The position numbers were made by a program, and so were the translations under genes. From the NCBI RefSeq assembly GCF_918814575.1, contig NZ_CAKKNS010000001.1:539319-603318 (forward strand): a stretch of 64,000 nucleotides of DNA, given 5' to 3'. Under the pieces are notes generated by a model that was given only the letters and a program-made list of their open reading frames with translations, searched no databases and was not told the DNA's origin. Every line of letters begins with the position of its first letter. The first letter of the stretch is position 1. Below are positions 1-10,028 of the stretch, in pieces. This stretch comes from Periweissella fabaria. GTDB lineage: Bacteria > Bacillota > Bacilli > Lactobacillales > Lactobacillaceae.

Positions 1-489
1 AGTTGGTGGTAATGGTGCATAGCCCCGTTGTCCTTGGGTGTGCCCTTCTCGCATGCCCACACCTTGTGTAAGTGCCTCCGCATCGTTAAGTTGGTACCCC
101 ATCTGATGTTGGGTCCGTTTTAATAAAACATCATTGACCTTTTGTGCATCGATTAATGCTTGGTCACGATTAGCAAAAGCGATTACTGACTGTGCAGTCG
201 CTGCAAATGTACTGGCACCCCCTCGATGATCTGGATGCCCATGTGTATAAATAATTGTCCGAACGGGTTTATTAGTAATTGCTTGTAAATCCGTCAGCAT
301 CAAGGCCGACCGATCTGGCGAGTCAAGGGTATCGACTAAGATAACACTTGTCCTCCCTTCAATGGCAATCGCATTACTATGCCCATAGCCCACAAATTGA
401 TGAACGCCTTGACCAAAATGGTAAATATGTTTTTGTTCATTTTGTTGAGCAAATGCTTGTAAAAGCTTAGCCCCATTTTTTTGCAACAT
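1..489 (-). CDS. MBL-fold metallo-hydrolase, 3' end outside window
   Basis: Open frame on the minus strand from ATG at 489 to the window edge, 163 residues visible, no stop. Residues about 77-86 read YTHGHPDHRGG, the HxHxDH metal-binding motif of metallo-beta-lactamase-fold hydrolases; before it is a stretch with VDTLDSPD, typical of the strand preceding that motif. Spacing resembles alkyl sulfatase-like or generic MBL hydrolases, but the rest of the fold is missing, so the substrate cannot be named. Upstream sequence to 600 is AT-rich and could carry its promoter. Confidence 0.75.
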   Translation of the reverse strand, partial: MLQKNGAKLLQAFAQQNEQKHIYHFGQGVHQFVGYGHSNAIAIEGRTSVILVDTLDSPDRSALMLTDLQAITNKPVRTIIYTHGHPDHRGGASTFAATAQSVIAFANRDQALIDAQKVNDVLLKRTQHQMGYQLNDAEALTQGVGMREGHTQGQRGYAPLPPT

Positions 490-605
490 CCAGCTTTGTC
501 CCCCACGTTATGCATGATTTTGTTGTAGTATTATACTACATTTTAATATCTTAAATTATACGCCTTAACTAAATTATACACATTTCTAAAAACAATTAGC
601 ATACA

Positions 606-654
606 AAAAGTCCTGCTACCCATGACTTAATTCATGAGTGGCAGGACCTTTTTT
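606..654 (-). terminator. Rho-independent terminator after guaC
   Basis: Inverted repeat AGTCCTGC-AC-CATGA pairing with TCATGA-GT-GCAGGACC, flanked by A and T runs. It lies 14 bp past the guaC stop. Because it has T runs on both sides it could act in both directions. Confidence 0.85.
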
Positions 655-667
655 AATTAATTTAAGC

Positions 668-1657
668 TTAGTAAGTATCACCGTTAACAATTGAGTTTTT
701 CACAATTACATAGTCAACTTGATGTAAGTCTTTAAGTACCCGACCACCAGCATATGAAATCGCTGATTGTAAATCTTCATGCATTTCTTGAAGTGTACTA
801 TTGATTGAACCACGATATGGCACCAATAATTTCTTACCTTCAACGTGACTGTAAGTGCCCTTTTGGAATTGTGAAGCAGACCCAAAGTAAGTCTTGAAAA
901 CTTCACCATTAATCTCAAGTTTATCCCCTGGCGTTTCATCATGACCGGCAAATAATGAACCGATCATAACCATATCAGCACCAAAACGAATTGACTTAGC
1001 AATATCACCATTATAGCGGATACCACCGTCAGTTACGATTGGCTTACGCGCAGCTTTAGCACATAAGCGTAAAGCCGCTAATTGCCAACCACCTGTCCCA
1101 AAGCCAGTCTTTAGCTTAGTAATACATGCTTTACCAGGGCCAACGCCGACTTTAGTTGCATCCGCACCGGCATCTTCTAGATCACGAACACCTTCGGGAG
1201 TAGCGACATTACCGGCAATTAAAAATGTTTCTGGTAAACGGGATTTAATAAATTTAATCATGTCCATCACAGTTTCTGAATGACCATGAGCAATATCAAT
1301 TGTAATATATTCTGGCACAACACCATCATTAGCAAAGCGTTCGATTAACGCATGCTCGTCGTCTTTTACACCGATACTAATTGAAGCAAATAAACCTGCT
1401 GCATGCATTTTAACGACAAAATCATAGCGGGTCTCTGGTTCAAACCGGTGCATAACATAGAAAAAACCATTTTCAGCAAGTTGCTTTGCGAGGGGTTCGT
1501 CAATAACGGTTTGCATATTGGCTGGTACAACGGGAAGTTTAAAAGTTTTAGGACCAAACTTAACTGACGTATCAGCTTGGGAACGACTTGTAATCACACA
1601 TTTGCGTGGAACAAGTTGTACATCTTCGTAATCAAAAACTGTTAATCCATTATTCAT
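668..1657 (-). CDS. guaC: GMP reductase
   Basis: 329 residues, the usual length for the bacterial GMP reductases related to IMP dehydrogenase. It reduces GMP to IMP and ammonia with NADPH, returning guanine nucleotides to the IMP branch point in the cytosol. The (beta/alpha)8 barrel is visible: phosphate-binding [12 protein letters not shown] and GADMVMIGS motifs in the C-terminal half, and the catalytic loop [15 protein letters not shown] with the nucleophile Cys178. There are no CBS domains, which separates it from GuaB. It is a single-gene unit with its own terminator, and PurBox-like motifs upstream suggest purine-dependent control. Confidence 0.95.
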   Translation of the reverse strand: MNNGLTVFDYEDVQLVPRKCVITSRSQADTSVKFGPKTFKLPVVPANMQTVIDEPLAKQLAENGFFYVMHRFEPETRYDFVVKMHAAGLFASISIGVKDDEHALIERFANDGVVPEYITIDIAHGHSETVMDMIKFIKSRLPETFLIAGNVATPEGVRDLEDAGADATKVGVGPGKACITKLKTGFGTGGWQLAALRLCAKAARKPIVTDGGIRYNGDIAKSIRFGADMVMIGSLFAGHDETPGDKLEINGEVFKTYFGSASQFQKGTYSHVEGKKLLVPYRGSINSTLQEMHEDLQSAISYAGGRVLKDLHQVDYVIVKNSIVNGDTY

Positions 1658-1691
1658 TATCTATCCTCAAACTTTTTTATTTAAATTATCA

Positions 1692-1848
1692 AAACACGAA
1701 CTTTATACGATAACAAAGCCCCAAGAAAGTATTATACCGAACTTTAGATTAAAAACAAGCGAAATATTTATTTTAAGACGAAAAATATCACATTTACAAA
1801 ATAATCGTTCGTGTTTTGATGATATAAACATTTTAAAATCCGAACATT
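1692..1848 (-). promoter_or_regulatory. guaC promoter with four PurBox-like motifs
   Basis: On the guaC strand a -10 TATAAT (1731-1736) lies 17 bp from a weak -35 CTTGTT (1754-1759). Four motifs resemble the PurR box AWWWCCGAACWWT: 1836-1848 (13/13 match, plus-strand reading), 1733-1745 (12/13, overlapping the -10), 1692-1704 (12/13) and 1804-1816 (11/13, minus-strand reading). PurR regulates guaC in some lactic acid bacteria (established knowledge). The box overlapping the -10 would suit repression; distal boxes would suit activation. This is inferred from motifs only. Confidence 0.5.
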
Positions 1849-1890
1849 GTAGTAAACACCCCCCTCTCAAACGGTGCTTAGCAGCCAATA

Positions 1891-1928
1891 AAAAAAGGCC
1901 TGAATTTTTAACAATTCAGGCCTTTTTC
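1891..1928 (-). terminator. Terminator after hisS-aspS
   Basis: Stem AAAAGGCCTGAATT with loop TTTAAC and its complement ending CCTTTTT, 42 bp past the aspS stop. It is flanked by A and T runs on both sides and so may also stop plus-strand transcription. Confidence 0.9.
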
Positions 1929-1970
1929 TAGTTTTATCATGTATTTACAGAGCGATTAGCACACTCAAAA

Positions 1971-3776
1971 TTATTCTTCAGCCATGTTAGGTTGATCATT
2001 TTCAGCATACACTGGTGCTTTCAAACCTAAATCAATTTCAATTTGTTGTTTTGAAACTGGTTGGGGTGCTTCAGTCATTGGTTCAGAAGCCTTACTATTT
2101 TTAGGGAAGGCAATCACTTCACGAATGTTGTCTTGACCAGCAAGAATCATTGCTAAACGGTCAAGTCCAAGGGCGATTCCACCAAGTGGTGGGAACCCAA
2201 ATTCCATGGCATCAAGCAAGAAACCAAACGCTTCATGCGCTGATTCTGCTGTAAACCCAAGTGCTTTGAGCATTTTTTCTTGAATGTCCATTGTGTGAAT
2301 ACGAATTGAGCCAGAACCAAGTTCGTAACCATTCAACACTAAGTCATAGCTTTGGGCATGGGCTTGGTGCGGATCTTCACCTTCGTTAAAGAAGTGTAAA
2401 TCTTCTTCATTAGGCATTGTGAATGGGTGGTGAGCCGCAATCCAACGGTCATCTTCTTCTTGATGTTCAAAGAGTGGCCAGTTAACAATCCAAGCAAAGC
2501 CCCATTTTGATTCATCAATCAAGCCAAGTGTTTTGGCCGTATCACGACGTAAGTAATCAAGACTACCTGCGACAACATCAGCTTTAGCAGCGACAAAGAG
2601 TAGTAAGTCACCCACTTTAGCATCCATTGCGGCTGTGATTTCAGCAAATTGCGTGTTCAAGAACTTCGCCACTGGGCCGTTGAAACCCTCTTCCGTAACT
2701 TTAACCCACGCAAGCCCCTTAGCACCGAAGCGTTCGATGTATTGGGTGTACTTGTCTAAATCTTTACGAGAGTAGTGATCAGCTCCGCCAGGCACGGTAA
2801 TCCCTTTCACGACACCACCATTAGCAACGGTGTTTGCAAAGACCCCAAATTCTGATTTAGCAGCGATTTCATTCAAACTAACTAATTCGTAGGCAATTCG
2901 TAAATCAGGCTTATCTGTTCCGAAACGTTCCATCGCTTCAGCCCATTCAAGAACTGGGAAGGCAGCTGGATCAACGGTTACCCCCGCTGCGTCTTGCATA
3001 ATCCGCGCAACCCAACGACCAACTAATTCACGAATTTCATCTTGGTCCATAAATGACATTTCCACATCAAGTTGGGTAAATTCTGGTTGACGGTCACCAC
3101 GTAAATCTTCATCACGAAAGGCCCGCGCAACTTGGTAGTAACGATCAAAACCAGCCCCCATCAACAATTGCTTAAACAATTGGGGTGATTGTGGTAAGGC
3201 ATAGAAACTACCTGGGTAAACCCGTGAAGGTACTAAGTAATCACGCGCTCCTTCAGGTGTTGATTTAGCAAGGTATGGTGTTTCAATATCAATAAAGCCT
3301 TCACCATCAAGGAAATCATGCGTTGCCTTGGTAATCTTTGACCGCATCAAAATATTACGTTGCATTACTGGCCGGCGTAAATCCAAGTAACGGTATTTTA
3401 ACCGTAATTCATCAGAAACACTGATTTCATCTTCAATATCAAATGGGGCTGTTTTGGCTTCTGCCAAGATCTTAGCACCGTGGACTTCAACTTCAACTTT
3501 ACCAGTTTTCATATCAGCATTGATGGTCTTAGCATCCCGCGCTTTAACAGTTCCTTGAATTTCAATGACGTATTCTGAACGCATTTGATCAGCAACTGCC
3601 AAGGCATCCGCACTAAATTCTTCAGAAAATACTAATTGGACAATTCCTTCACGGTCACGTAAAGAAATAAAAATTAAAGCGCCCAAATCACGCCGTTTTT
3701 GTACCCATCCTTTTAATACAACTTCTTGGCCGACAAATGATTCATCAACCAATCCCGCATATGTTGTCCGTTTCAT
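1971..3776 (-). CDS. aspS: Aspartate-tRNA ligase
   Basis: About 601 residues from ATG at 3776, which is preceded by TAGGAG seven bases upstream; an upstream frame extension (to 3800) lies inside hisS and is not needed. It charges tRNA-Asp. The order is N-terminal OB-fold anticodon-binding domain ([19 protein letters not shown]), class II catalytic core with motif 2 [14 protein letters not shown], bacterial GAD insertion, and motif 3 [10 protein letters not shown] near the C terminus. Its start follows the hisS stop by 10 bp and its SD overlaps that stop, so the two are translationally linked. The C-terminal tail ends in acidic residues. Confidence 0.97.
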   Translation of the reverse strand: MKRTTYAGLVDESFVGQEVVLKGWVQKRRDLGALIFISLRDREGIVQLVFSEEFSADALAVADQMRSEYVIEIQGTVKARDAKTINADMKTGKVEVEVHGAKILAEAKTAPFDIEDEISVSDELRLKYRYLDLRRPVMQRNILMRSKITKATHDFLDGEGFIDIETPYLAKSTPEGARDYLVPSRVYPGSFYALPQSPQLFKQLLMGAGFDRYYQVARAFRDEDLRGDRQPEFTQLDVEMSFMDQDEIRELVGRWVARIMQDAAGVTVDPAAFPVLEWAEAMERFGTDKPDLRIAYELVSLNEIAAKSEFGVFANTVANGGVVKGITVPGGADHYSRKDLDKYTQYIERFGAKGLAWVKVTEEGFNGPVAKFLNTQFAEITAAMDAKVGDLLLFVAAKADVVAGSLDYLRRDTAKTLGLIDESKWGFAWIVNWPLFEHQEEDDRWIAAHHPFTMPNEEDLHFFNEGEDPHQAHAQSYDLVLNGYELGSGSIRIHTMDIQEKMLKALGFTAESAHEAFGFLLDAMEFGFPPLGGIALGLDRLAMILAGQDNIREVIAFPKNSKASEPMTEAPQPVSKQQIEIDLGLKAPVYAENDQPNMAEE

Positions 3777-3786
3777 AACTAATCTC

Positions 3787-5115
3787 CTACTCTGCGTCAT
3801 CGGCTAAGTTAGCCAATGCATCTTCTTCATTTTCAATTAAAAATGGTAATTCTGTGTAAATTTTAGCCAATGGTACTTTAACTTGTTCACCAGTTTCCAT
3901 GTTTTTCAAGTTAACTTCTTGGTTAGCTAATTCATCTGGACCGATTGTTACTACGTATAAGGCATTTAACCGGTCAGCAGCTTTAAATTGCGCCTTTGGT
4001 TTGCGGTCTAAGTAATCTCGTTCAGCGGTGTAACCGTATGAACGGATCCCTTGGACTAACTTCAAGGCTTCGACATCAGTTTCTTCACCAATATTTGCCA
4101 CATAAAAATCAAGTGGTTCAACTTCAGGCAATGGTGTTTGTTCGCTTTCAAGCAAGAGCATCAAACGTTCTAAACCAATCCCAAAACCAATTCCTGATGT
4201 TTCAGGGCCACCAAGTTCTTCAACCAAGCCATTGTAACGACCACCACCAGAGATAGTTGTCCAACCGTGACCAAGTGCTTTTGAATTAGTCATGATTTCA
4301 AAAATTGTGTGGTTGTAGTAATCCAAACCACGCACCATTGATGCATCAATTTCATAATCCAAACCAAGTGCATCAAGCATTGTTTTTAACTTATCCCAGT
4401 GCGTTTGTGCTGCGGGTGTTAAGTAATCTAAGATTGATGGTGCGTTTGCAACAAATGCTTGGTCTTTGGCATCTTTTGAATCTAACACACGTAATGGATT
4501 TTTGTGCAAGCGTTCTTGTGAATCAGCACTTAATTCCGCTGCGTGTGGTTCTAAGTAATCAATCAATGCTTGGCGGTAAGCAGCCCGTGATTCAGCATCC
4601 CCCAATGTATTAACCGCTACTTTTAAGCTTGTTAAGCCTAATGATTGGAAGAAATCAATTGCCATAGCAATCACTTCAGCATCTAAAGCTGGTGAGTCAG
4701 CCCCAAAAGCTTCGACCCCGATTTGGTGGAATTGACGCATCCGGCCAGCTTGAGGACGTTCATAACGAAACATTGGTCCGATGTAAAATACCTTGTAAGG
4801 TTTTACTTGTTCGGGAGCAAATAATTTGTTTTCAACAAAGGCCCGGACAACCCCAGCGGTTCCTTCTGGACGTAATGCAATGTGTCGGTCACCTTTATCA
4901 TGGAAATCGTACATTTCTTTAGTCACAACATCGGAAGTATCACCGGCTGAACGTGAGAAAACTTCAAAGTTTTCAAACAATGGTGTCCGAATTTCGTTGT
5001 ATTGGTAGTTGTTAAATAATAACCGCGCGGTTTCTTCAACATAGTGCCATTTAAGACTGTCACCAGGCAAAAGATCTGCGGTTCCTTTTGGTTTTTGGAA
5101 TGATTGTTTAGCCAT
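3787..5115 (-). CDS. hisS: Histidine-tRNA ligase
   Basis: 442 residues, normal for bacterial HisRS; charges tRNA-His. Visible elements: N-terminal [10 protein letters not shown], motif 2 region [23 protein letters not shown], the histidine-specific signature [12 protein letters not shown], motif 3 [12 protein letters not shown], and a C-terminal anticodon-binding domain from about residue 330. The start has an AAAGG ribosome site. It is the first gene of the hisS-aspS unit and lies directly behind a T-box leader, so tRNA charging controls both synthetases. Confidence 0.97.
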   Translation of the reverse strand: MAKQSFQKPKGTADLLPGDSLKWHYVEETARLLFNNYQYNEIRTPLFENFEVFSRSAGDTSDVVTKEMYDFHDKGDRHIALRPEGTAGVVRAFVENKLFAPEQVKPYKVFYIGPMFRYERPQAGRMRQFHQIGVEAFGADSPALDAEVIAMAIDFFQSLGLTSLKVAVNTLGDAESRAAYRQALIDYLEPHAAELSADSQERLHKNPLRVLDSKDAKDQAFVANAPSILDYLTPAAQTHWDKLKTMLDALGLDYEIDASMVRGLDYYNHTIFEIMTNSKALGHGWTTISGGGRYNGLVEELGGPETSGIGFGIGLERLMLLLESEQTPLPEVEPLDFYVANIGEETDVEALKLVQGIRSYGYTAERDYLDRKPKAQFKAADRLNALYVVTIGPDELANQEVNLKNMETGEQVKVPLAKIYTELPFLIENEEDALANLADDAE

Positions 5116-5143
5116 TGCTTTACCTTTCTATATGAGCGACTGG

Positions 5144-5360
5144 ACAAAAAAACACCCTCACTAGCAAAATTGCCAGTAAGGGCGCTAAAAAGCACGGTAC
5201 CACCTTAGTTTATTACTTACCTCGTAACGCGAGGACACGCAGCCTAAGCTGGACTTCAAAAGTGTCTTTCAAGTAATCGTTAGCTTGGTTCACAGCAACC
5301 ACCAATTTTCTGCACCTAACTTTTACCGTACTTTTCTTTATCTTCAGTCATCAGTTATTA
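5144..5360 (-). promoter_or_regulatory. T-box leader of hisS-aspS
   Basis: The minus-strand leader contains the T-box core AAGGTGGTACCGTG (5193-5206) followed by a terminator hairpin with seven Ts (5146-5185). The stem I apical region GGTGGTTGCTGTGAACC is recognisable. In the expected specifier position, between GAA and TTTTGAAG, the sequence is GACAC (5262-5266), which contains both the Asp codon GAC and the His codon CAC. Uncharged tRNA binding would favour the antiterminator and expression of both synthetases. Which codon is read cannot be settled without a covariance fold. Confidence 0.9.
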
Positions 5361-5400
5361 AACATAAATATAACTTGTTTGAACATTTATTGCAAGTAGA

Positions 5401-7245
5401 TTAATGACCCTTTTTAAAATCCTCGTCATCATCGGTCTTAAGCACCGCCATAAAGGCTTCTTGTGGTACTTCAACTGTTCCGACAGACTTCATCCGAGCC
5501 TTACCACGCTTTTGCTTATCAAGCAACTTCGCCCGACGATCGGGATCCCCAGTGTGAATCTTTGAGGTAACGTCTTTCCGGTAAGCCTTAATATTAGTCC
5601 GGGCAATAATTTTAGCACCAATCGCTGCTTGGACTGGAATTTCAAAGTTTTGCCGAGGGATAATATTCTTTAATTTACCAGTAATAATCCGGCCCCGTTC
5701 TGCCGCAAAGTCCCGGTGAACAATGAAGCTAAGCGCATCAATTTTTTGAGCATTTAGCAAGATATCAATCGTTACCAAGTCACTTTGACGGTAGCCGGCT
5801 GGTTCATAATCCAATGAAGCATAACCACGTGTACCTGATTTTAACTTATCAAAGAAATCAAAAATAATTTCTGACAATGGCATGTAGTACTTAACATTGA
5901 CCCGGGCAGCATCAATATAATCCATGGTGTCAAATTCACCCCGTTTACGTTGGGCAAGTTCCATAACTGTACCAACATAATCATTAGGCACCATAATACT
6001 TGCATGAACATATGGTTCCTCAATGAAGCGAATAGCTGATACTTCTGGCATTTCGGCAGGGTTTGAAACCTCAACTTGTTCACCATCAGTCTTAGTAACA
6101 TGGTACGTTACCGATGGCGCAGTCGTAATCAAGTCTAAATCAAACTCCCGTTCCAACCGTTCTTGAATAACATCCATGTGTAGCAAGCCCAAGAAACCAG
6201 TTCGGAAACCAAAGCCCAACGCTTGTGATGTTTCCGGCTCAAATTCTAACGCCGCATCATTAAGTTGTAACTTTTCCAAAGCTTCACGTAAATCAGTAAA
6301 CTTAGCATTATCCGTTGGGTATAACCCAGAGTACACCATTGGCGTCATTTGACGGTACCCTTCCAATGGTTCACTAGCTGGATTATTAGCTAACGTAATT
6401 GTATCCCCAGATTGCGTGCTCTTAATATCTTTGATTGCGGCTGTGATGTAACCAACATCCCCGGCACCTAAGAAATCACGAGCGACTGCTTTAGGTGAGT
6501 TAACCCCTACTTCAGTCACTTCATATTCAGCACCAGAGTGCATCATCTTAATCTTATCCCCAACTTTAACGACCCCTTCACGCACCCGGACTGTCAAGAC
6601 AACCCCACGGTATGGGTCATAGGCTGAATCAAAAATCAACGCTTTTAGTGGTGCATCAAGTTCACCATCAGGTGCGGGAACGGTTTTAACGATTTGTTCA
6701 AGTAATTCTTGAATCCCAATTCCTTGCTTAGCTGAAGCTAATACTGCTTCGGAAGCATCAATTCCGATAACATCTTCAATTTCTTCCCGGACCACTTCTG
6801 GTTGCGCCGCTGGTAAATCGATTTTGTTAATCAATGGGACAATTTCAAGATCATTATCCAACGCTAAATAAACATTTGATAATGTTTGTGCTTCAACCCC
6901 TTGGGCCGCATCAACAACTAAAACAGCGCCTTCACCGGCTGCTAAAGCCCGTGATACTTCATATTGGAAATCAACGTGTCCAGGTGTATCAATTAAGTGG
7001 AAAATATATGTTTCACCATCTTCAGAATCATAATGTAATTCAACTGAGTTCATCTTAATAGTAATTCCACGTTCACGTTCCAATTCCATCGAATCAAGCA
7101 ATTGATCTTGCATTTCCCGAGCAGTAACTGTATGTGTTAATTCTAAAATTCGGTCCGCAATTGTTGATTTACCGTGATCGATATGGGCAACAATACTAAA
7201 GTTCCGAATATTTTTTTGGCGTTCTCGCATTTCTTCTAAGTTCAT
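5401..7245 (-). CDS. lepA: Elongation factor 4 (LepA) GTPase
   Basis: 614 residues, full length for LepA/EF4, a ribosome-associated translational GTPase that can back-translocate stalled ribosomes. G1 is AHIDHGKST near residue 20, G3 DTPGH and G4 NKID follow, and the characteristic LepA C-terminal domain ends with [15 protein letters not shown] and a lysine-containing tail. The start has an AAAGGA ribosome site at proper spacing. It sits upstream of the hisS T-box and appears to be transcribed on its own. No anomalies seen. Confidence 0.97.
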   Translation of the reverse strand: MNLEEMRERQKNIRNFSIVAHIDHGKSTIADRILELTHTVTAREMQDQLLDSMELERERGITIKMNSVELHYDSEDGETYIFHLIDTPGHVDFQYEVSRALAAGEGAVLVVDAAQGVEAQTLSNVYLALDNDLEIVPLINKIDLPAAQPEVVREEIEDVIGIDASEAVLASAKQGIGIQELLEQIVKTVPAPDGELDAPLKALIFDSAYDPYRGVVLTVRVREGVVKVGDKIKMMHSGAEYEVTEVGVNSPKAVARDFLGAGDVGYITAAIKDIKSTQSGDTITLANNPASEPLEGYRQMTPMVYSGLYPTDNAKFTDLREALEKLQLNDAALEFEPETSQALGFGFRTGFLGLLHMDVIQERLEREFDLDLITTAPSVTYHVTKTDGEQVEVSNPAEMPEVSAIRFIEEPYVHASIMVPNDYVGTVMELAQRKRGEFDTMDYIDAARVNVKYYMPLSEIIFDFFDKLKSGTRGYASLDYEPAGYRQSDLVTIDILLNAQKIDALSFIVHRDFAAERGRIITGKLKNIIPRQNFEIPVQAAIGAKIIARTNIKAYRKDVTSKIHTGDPDRRAKLLDKQKRGKARMKSVGTVEVPQEAFMAVLKTDDDEDFKKGH

Positions 7246-7354
7246 TATCGAGTCCGTCCTTTCTATCTTCCATCATTTATCTGGATTTAACGACCCTTAT
7301 GCATACTGCAAAGCGGTTTAAATCTATCCTATTAATTCTACCAGTAATGGCAAC

Positions 7355-7388
7355 AAAAAAGAACTAGCAAGCGCTAGTTCTTTTTTAT
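7355..7388 (-). terminator. Terminator of the YtrA-type ABC unit
   Basis: Stem AAGAACTAGC / GCTAGTTCTT with T run, directly against the stop codon of the permease gene at 7390. A and T runs on both sides allow bidirectional action. Confidence 0.9.
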
Positions 7389-7389
7389 T

Positions 7390-8550
7390 TTAATTAATTG
7401 ACTTGAATGGGTGCCGGAGTGTTTGGGGCGTAAAAATGAAGTAATACATCGTAATGTTAATCACTAACCATAAGACAATTACAATAATATTGGCTTCAGT
7501 TGGTGTACCTGCATCTCTTGTAGTTGCGAAGAAAACATATCCGGTATAGATAACTGATATCCACCACAATGGCCACCGAAACTTACTAAACATCACAAAG
7601 CGGTCATTTCTTTCCAATGATAAATGACTAAAGACACGCATTGTTATTGCCGCAATGATTAGCGCAACAACGATTAATGCTACCCCAACTTGTGGTGATT
7701 GGATAAATTTATTAAATGTATGCATACCTTGGTACTTAACGCCTATGGTATGTGCGATTGCTTGTGATAACAATTGTAATGATAACAAGAATAATGTACT
7801 CAAAATCGCACTACCAAAACGCTTCCCAATAACAACACTTGATAAACAAACTATCATACTTGCAAATAAGCCCCAGCCAAAAGCATTAAATAATTGACCA
7901 AAATCAGCCACCTTACTACCAATGTTGTAGTACTCAGTTGGGATTGCAAAGTAGACACTTGCAAAATAAATTCCATAACCAAGGGCAATCGCCACAATTG
8001 GTAGCCCAACTAACAGTGTCATTTTAGCTAACATTACCTTTGAACGTTTAAAGCGGGTACTTGCTAGGAACAAATTGAAGTTTTGGGCGTTGTCTTCTGC
8101 CAATAAAGACATCAGCACGACAATACAAATGAGCCCGATTGGAATAATCATTTCAGCGACAAACCAACCGTTATCCCGCATGCCACCATTTTCAAGATAA
8201 CTATAGCTTGGATGTGGCTGCAAGTGAGCGTATGGTGTGAAAAATTGTAGACCACGTTTAACAAATTGTGCTTCTGATAACGGGTGATTTGCTTCATTAT
8301 CAGCCAAAATAAAATTCCGATTATCATTAATGCGTTCACGTTGGCGTTGTGTCTTATGCGCATAGCCATTTAATGCTTTTAAATCATTCGCATAGCCATC
8401 TTTGAAAGTTTGTGACTGCATAAAGCGGTTGGTACTGTGCCACTCATTAATTTGTGAACTTGTTTGGTAAATAAATATTCCCAAAATCAATACCATGCCC
8501 GTTACGAGAGTTTTATAATACCGGCGCCATAATAAATTATAAATATTCAT
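7390..8550 (-). CDS. ABC-2 type transporter permease of GntR-linked unit
   Basis: 386 residues. One N-terminal membrane segment (about residues 14-32), a roughly 110-residue extracytoplasmic stretch, then about five to six further hydrophobic segments, e.g. MIIPIGLICIVVLMSLLAED and VALIIVALIIAAITMRV-like runs. This is the layout of ABC-2/YtrC-YtrD-like permeases that pair with a single ATPase. It follows the ATPase gene by 8 bp and the GntR regulator upstream, so the three form one unit. Members of this group export or sense cell-wall-active compounds in related bacteria; the substrate here is unknown. Confidence 0.75.
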   Translation of the reverse strand: MNIYNLLWRRYYKTLVTGMVLILGIFIYQTSSQINEWHSTNRFMQSQTFKDGYANDLKALNGYAHKTQRQRERINDNRNFILADNEANHPLSEAQFVKRGLQFFTPYAHLQPHPSYSYLENGGMRDNGWFVAEMIIPIGLICIVVLMSLLAEDNAQNFNLFLASTRFKRSKVMLAKMTLLVGLPIVAIALGYGIYFASVYFAIPTEYYNIGSKVADFGQLFNAFGWGLFASMIVCLSSVVIGKRFGSAILSTLFLLSLQLLSQAIAHTIGVKYQGMHTFNKFIQSPQVGVALIVVALIIAAITMRVFSHLSLERNDRFVMFSKFRWPLWWISVIYTGYVFFATTRDAGTPTEANIIVIVLWLVINITMYYFIFTPQTLRHPFKSIN

Positions 8551-8558
8551 AATAACTC

Positions 8559-9449
8559 CTATTTCTTAAGAATAAAATCAGCTTCGTCTACCAATTGCGA
8601 ACGGAACATATCTTCCAACGAAAGTGGCAATTGTTCATAAAGTAACGGTGCTGAAATTGCAATTTTTTCATCAATTTCGTGCGTATAGTTTTCAAAAATC
8701 ATCACGGAAACGCGACCACGTTCTTCAACAACCGTCCCATAACGCTTTAATTCTTCAGGTAGGCCGTCTTTGAAAACCAATTGGATTTTACGAGCATTTT
8801 CTCGCAAGTTTTCCAACGAATATTCACTACTGATGGTTGTATCTTTTAAAATAATCGCCCGATCAATTAGCGTATCTAATTCTGTGAGATTATGTGATGA
8901 AATAATTAGACTAATTTGGTTTAATTGCACCGCATTAATCAAAATACGCTTAACGTTTTCACGAATCAAAACATCTAGTCCATCAAAAGGTTCATCTAAA
9001 ATGATAAATTGGGCTCGCGTCGCTAATGCCAGCAAGACATTAAAGAGTCCTTGCATCCCTTTCGAATAATTCTTAATACGTTGTTTAATAGGCAAGTTAT
9101 GTTTAGCGACTGCTGCTAAAAACTCATCACGATTAAATTTAGAATACGTGATGGCATACATCTTAGCAATCTCAATCGGCGTGTAGTTAATGTAGAAATT
9201 ATTCAATGGATCAACAAAGAATATATCTTGTTTTAAGTTCAACTCGTCCTCAATTGGTTGTTCATCAATTGATACTTGGCCGGCATCCGCTAAATATACG
9301 CCTGTCATTGTCTTAAATAAAGTTGTTTTACCAACCCCATTACGTCCAACAACCCCAACAATTTGGCCAGGAGCGATACTAAAATTAATATTTTCAAAGA
9401 TGGTGTGATTATTAATCACTTTTTTTAGATTATTAACGGTTAATTCCAT
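8559..9449 (-). CDS. ABC transporter ATPase of YtrB type
   Basis: About 296 residues from ATG at 9449 (SD GGAGGG seven bases upstream; the longer frame to 9470 begins inside gntR). Walker A GRNGVGKTT near residue 40, a signature-like NYSKGMQG, and Walker B FIILDEPFDGLD are visible, followed by the H-loop SSHN. It supplies ATP hydrolysis for the adjacent permease. Its start overlaps the end of the GntR gene by 17 bp, which implies translational coupling. YtrB-like ATPases next to YtrA-type regulators are a recurrent Firmicutes arrangement. Confidence 0.88.
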   Translation of the reverse strand: MELTVNNLKKVINNHTIFENINFSIAPGQIVGVVGRNGVGKTTLFKTMTGVYLADAGQVSIDEQPIEDELNLKQDIFFVDPLNNFYINYTPIEIAKMYAITYSKFNRDEFLAAVAKHNLPIKQRIKNYSKGMQGLFNVLLALATRAQFIILDEPFDGLDVLIRENVKRILINAVQLNQISLIISSHNLTELDTLIDRAIILKDTTISSEYSLENLRENARKIQLVFKDGLPEELKRYGTVVEERGRVSVMIFENYTHEIDEKIAISAPLLYEQLPLSLEDMFRSQLVDEADFILKK

Positions 9450-9819
9450 GTGTCCCTCCATACCATTCATTCATTAAATCAGTAATTTCTTGCCGTGATA
9501 AGCCGATATACATTCCTTCCGTCAGTAAATCGTTTAATTGGCGTTTGAATTGATTCATTTGTTGTCGATCAGGTCCTAAATCACTGGACTCTTGAGCAAC
9601 AAAGGTTCCGCGTCCAAGGACTGTATCAATTACCCCTTGACCTTCTAAAGCTTTATAGGCCTTCGCAACGGTATTTGGATTAACAAGTTGCTGTTGGGCC
9701 ATTTCACGCACTGATGGTAATTTATCACCAGGCCGCAAGATGCCTAACAAAATATCTTGTTTAATCCCAAACATTAACTGTTCGTAGAGTGGTCGTCCAC
9801 CGGTTGGGTTGATATTCAT
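9433..9819 (-). CDS. GntR-family (YtrA subfamily) transcriptional regulator
   Basis: 128 residues from ATG at 9819, where the conserved N terminus MNINPTGGRPLYEQ begins; the extension to 9870 would run across the promoter. The winged HTH (residues about 8-75) includes PGDKLPSVREMAQ and NPNTVAKAYKALE, hallmark GntR motifs, and the C-terminal domain is the short helical one of the YtrA group. It is the first gene of a unit with an ATPase and permease and probably represses that unit through the palindrome just upstream. Confidence 0.9.
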   Translation of the reverse strand: MNINPTGGRPLYEQLMFGIKQDILLGILRPGDKLPSVREMAQQQLVNPNTVAKAYKALEGQGVIDTVLGRGTFVAQESSDLGPDRQQMNQFKRQLNDLLTEGMYIGLSRQEITDLMNEWYGGTHGINR

Positions 9820-9854
9820 GTTAGCCCTACCTTTCTTATTTTTATGTATATTAC

Positions 9855-9877
9855 ATGTACTACTATACATAGTACAT
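9855..9877 (-). promoter_or_regulatory. Palindromic operator upstream of gntR
   Basis: Inverted repeat ATGTACTA, 7-bp spacer, TAGTACAT, 36 bp upstream of the regulator start codon. Palindromes of this size in front of YtrA-type genes are usual autoregulatory operators. The assignment rests on position and symmetry. Confidence 0.6.
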
Positions 9878-9967
9878 CATCATTTGTAAACCATCTGCAA
9901 TTAAAAAAATTAAATTATTTTAAATGATTATTACTAGTTAAGATTTAATCAATTTGTTATGCTTCGA

Positions 9968-9996
9968 TTGTTTTTGTTAGCGCTTTCATCTAAAAT
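9968..9996 (+). promoter_or_regulatory. Promoter with cre site upstream of OsmC-family gene
   Basis: A -35 TTGTTT (9968-9973), 17-bp spacer and -10 TAAAAT (9991-9996). The spacer holds 9975-9989, whose complement ATGAAAGCGCTAACA matches the cre consensus WTGNAANCGNWNNCW at every position. A CcpA site between -35 and -10 normally represses, so carbon catabolite repression of the following gene is likely. Confidence 0.6.
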
Positions 9997-10028
9997 TAAG
10001 GTACTTAATAGAAGTCGGAGGATTTTGT

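Noticed and set aside
1703..1888. Minus-strand 61-codon frame in the guaC leader
   Set aside because: It overlaps the guaC promoter and PurBox-like sites, has no ribosome site and no recognisable protein features.
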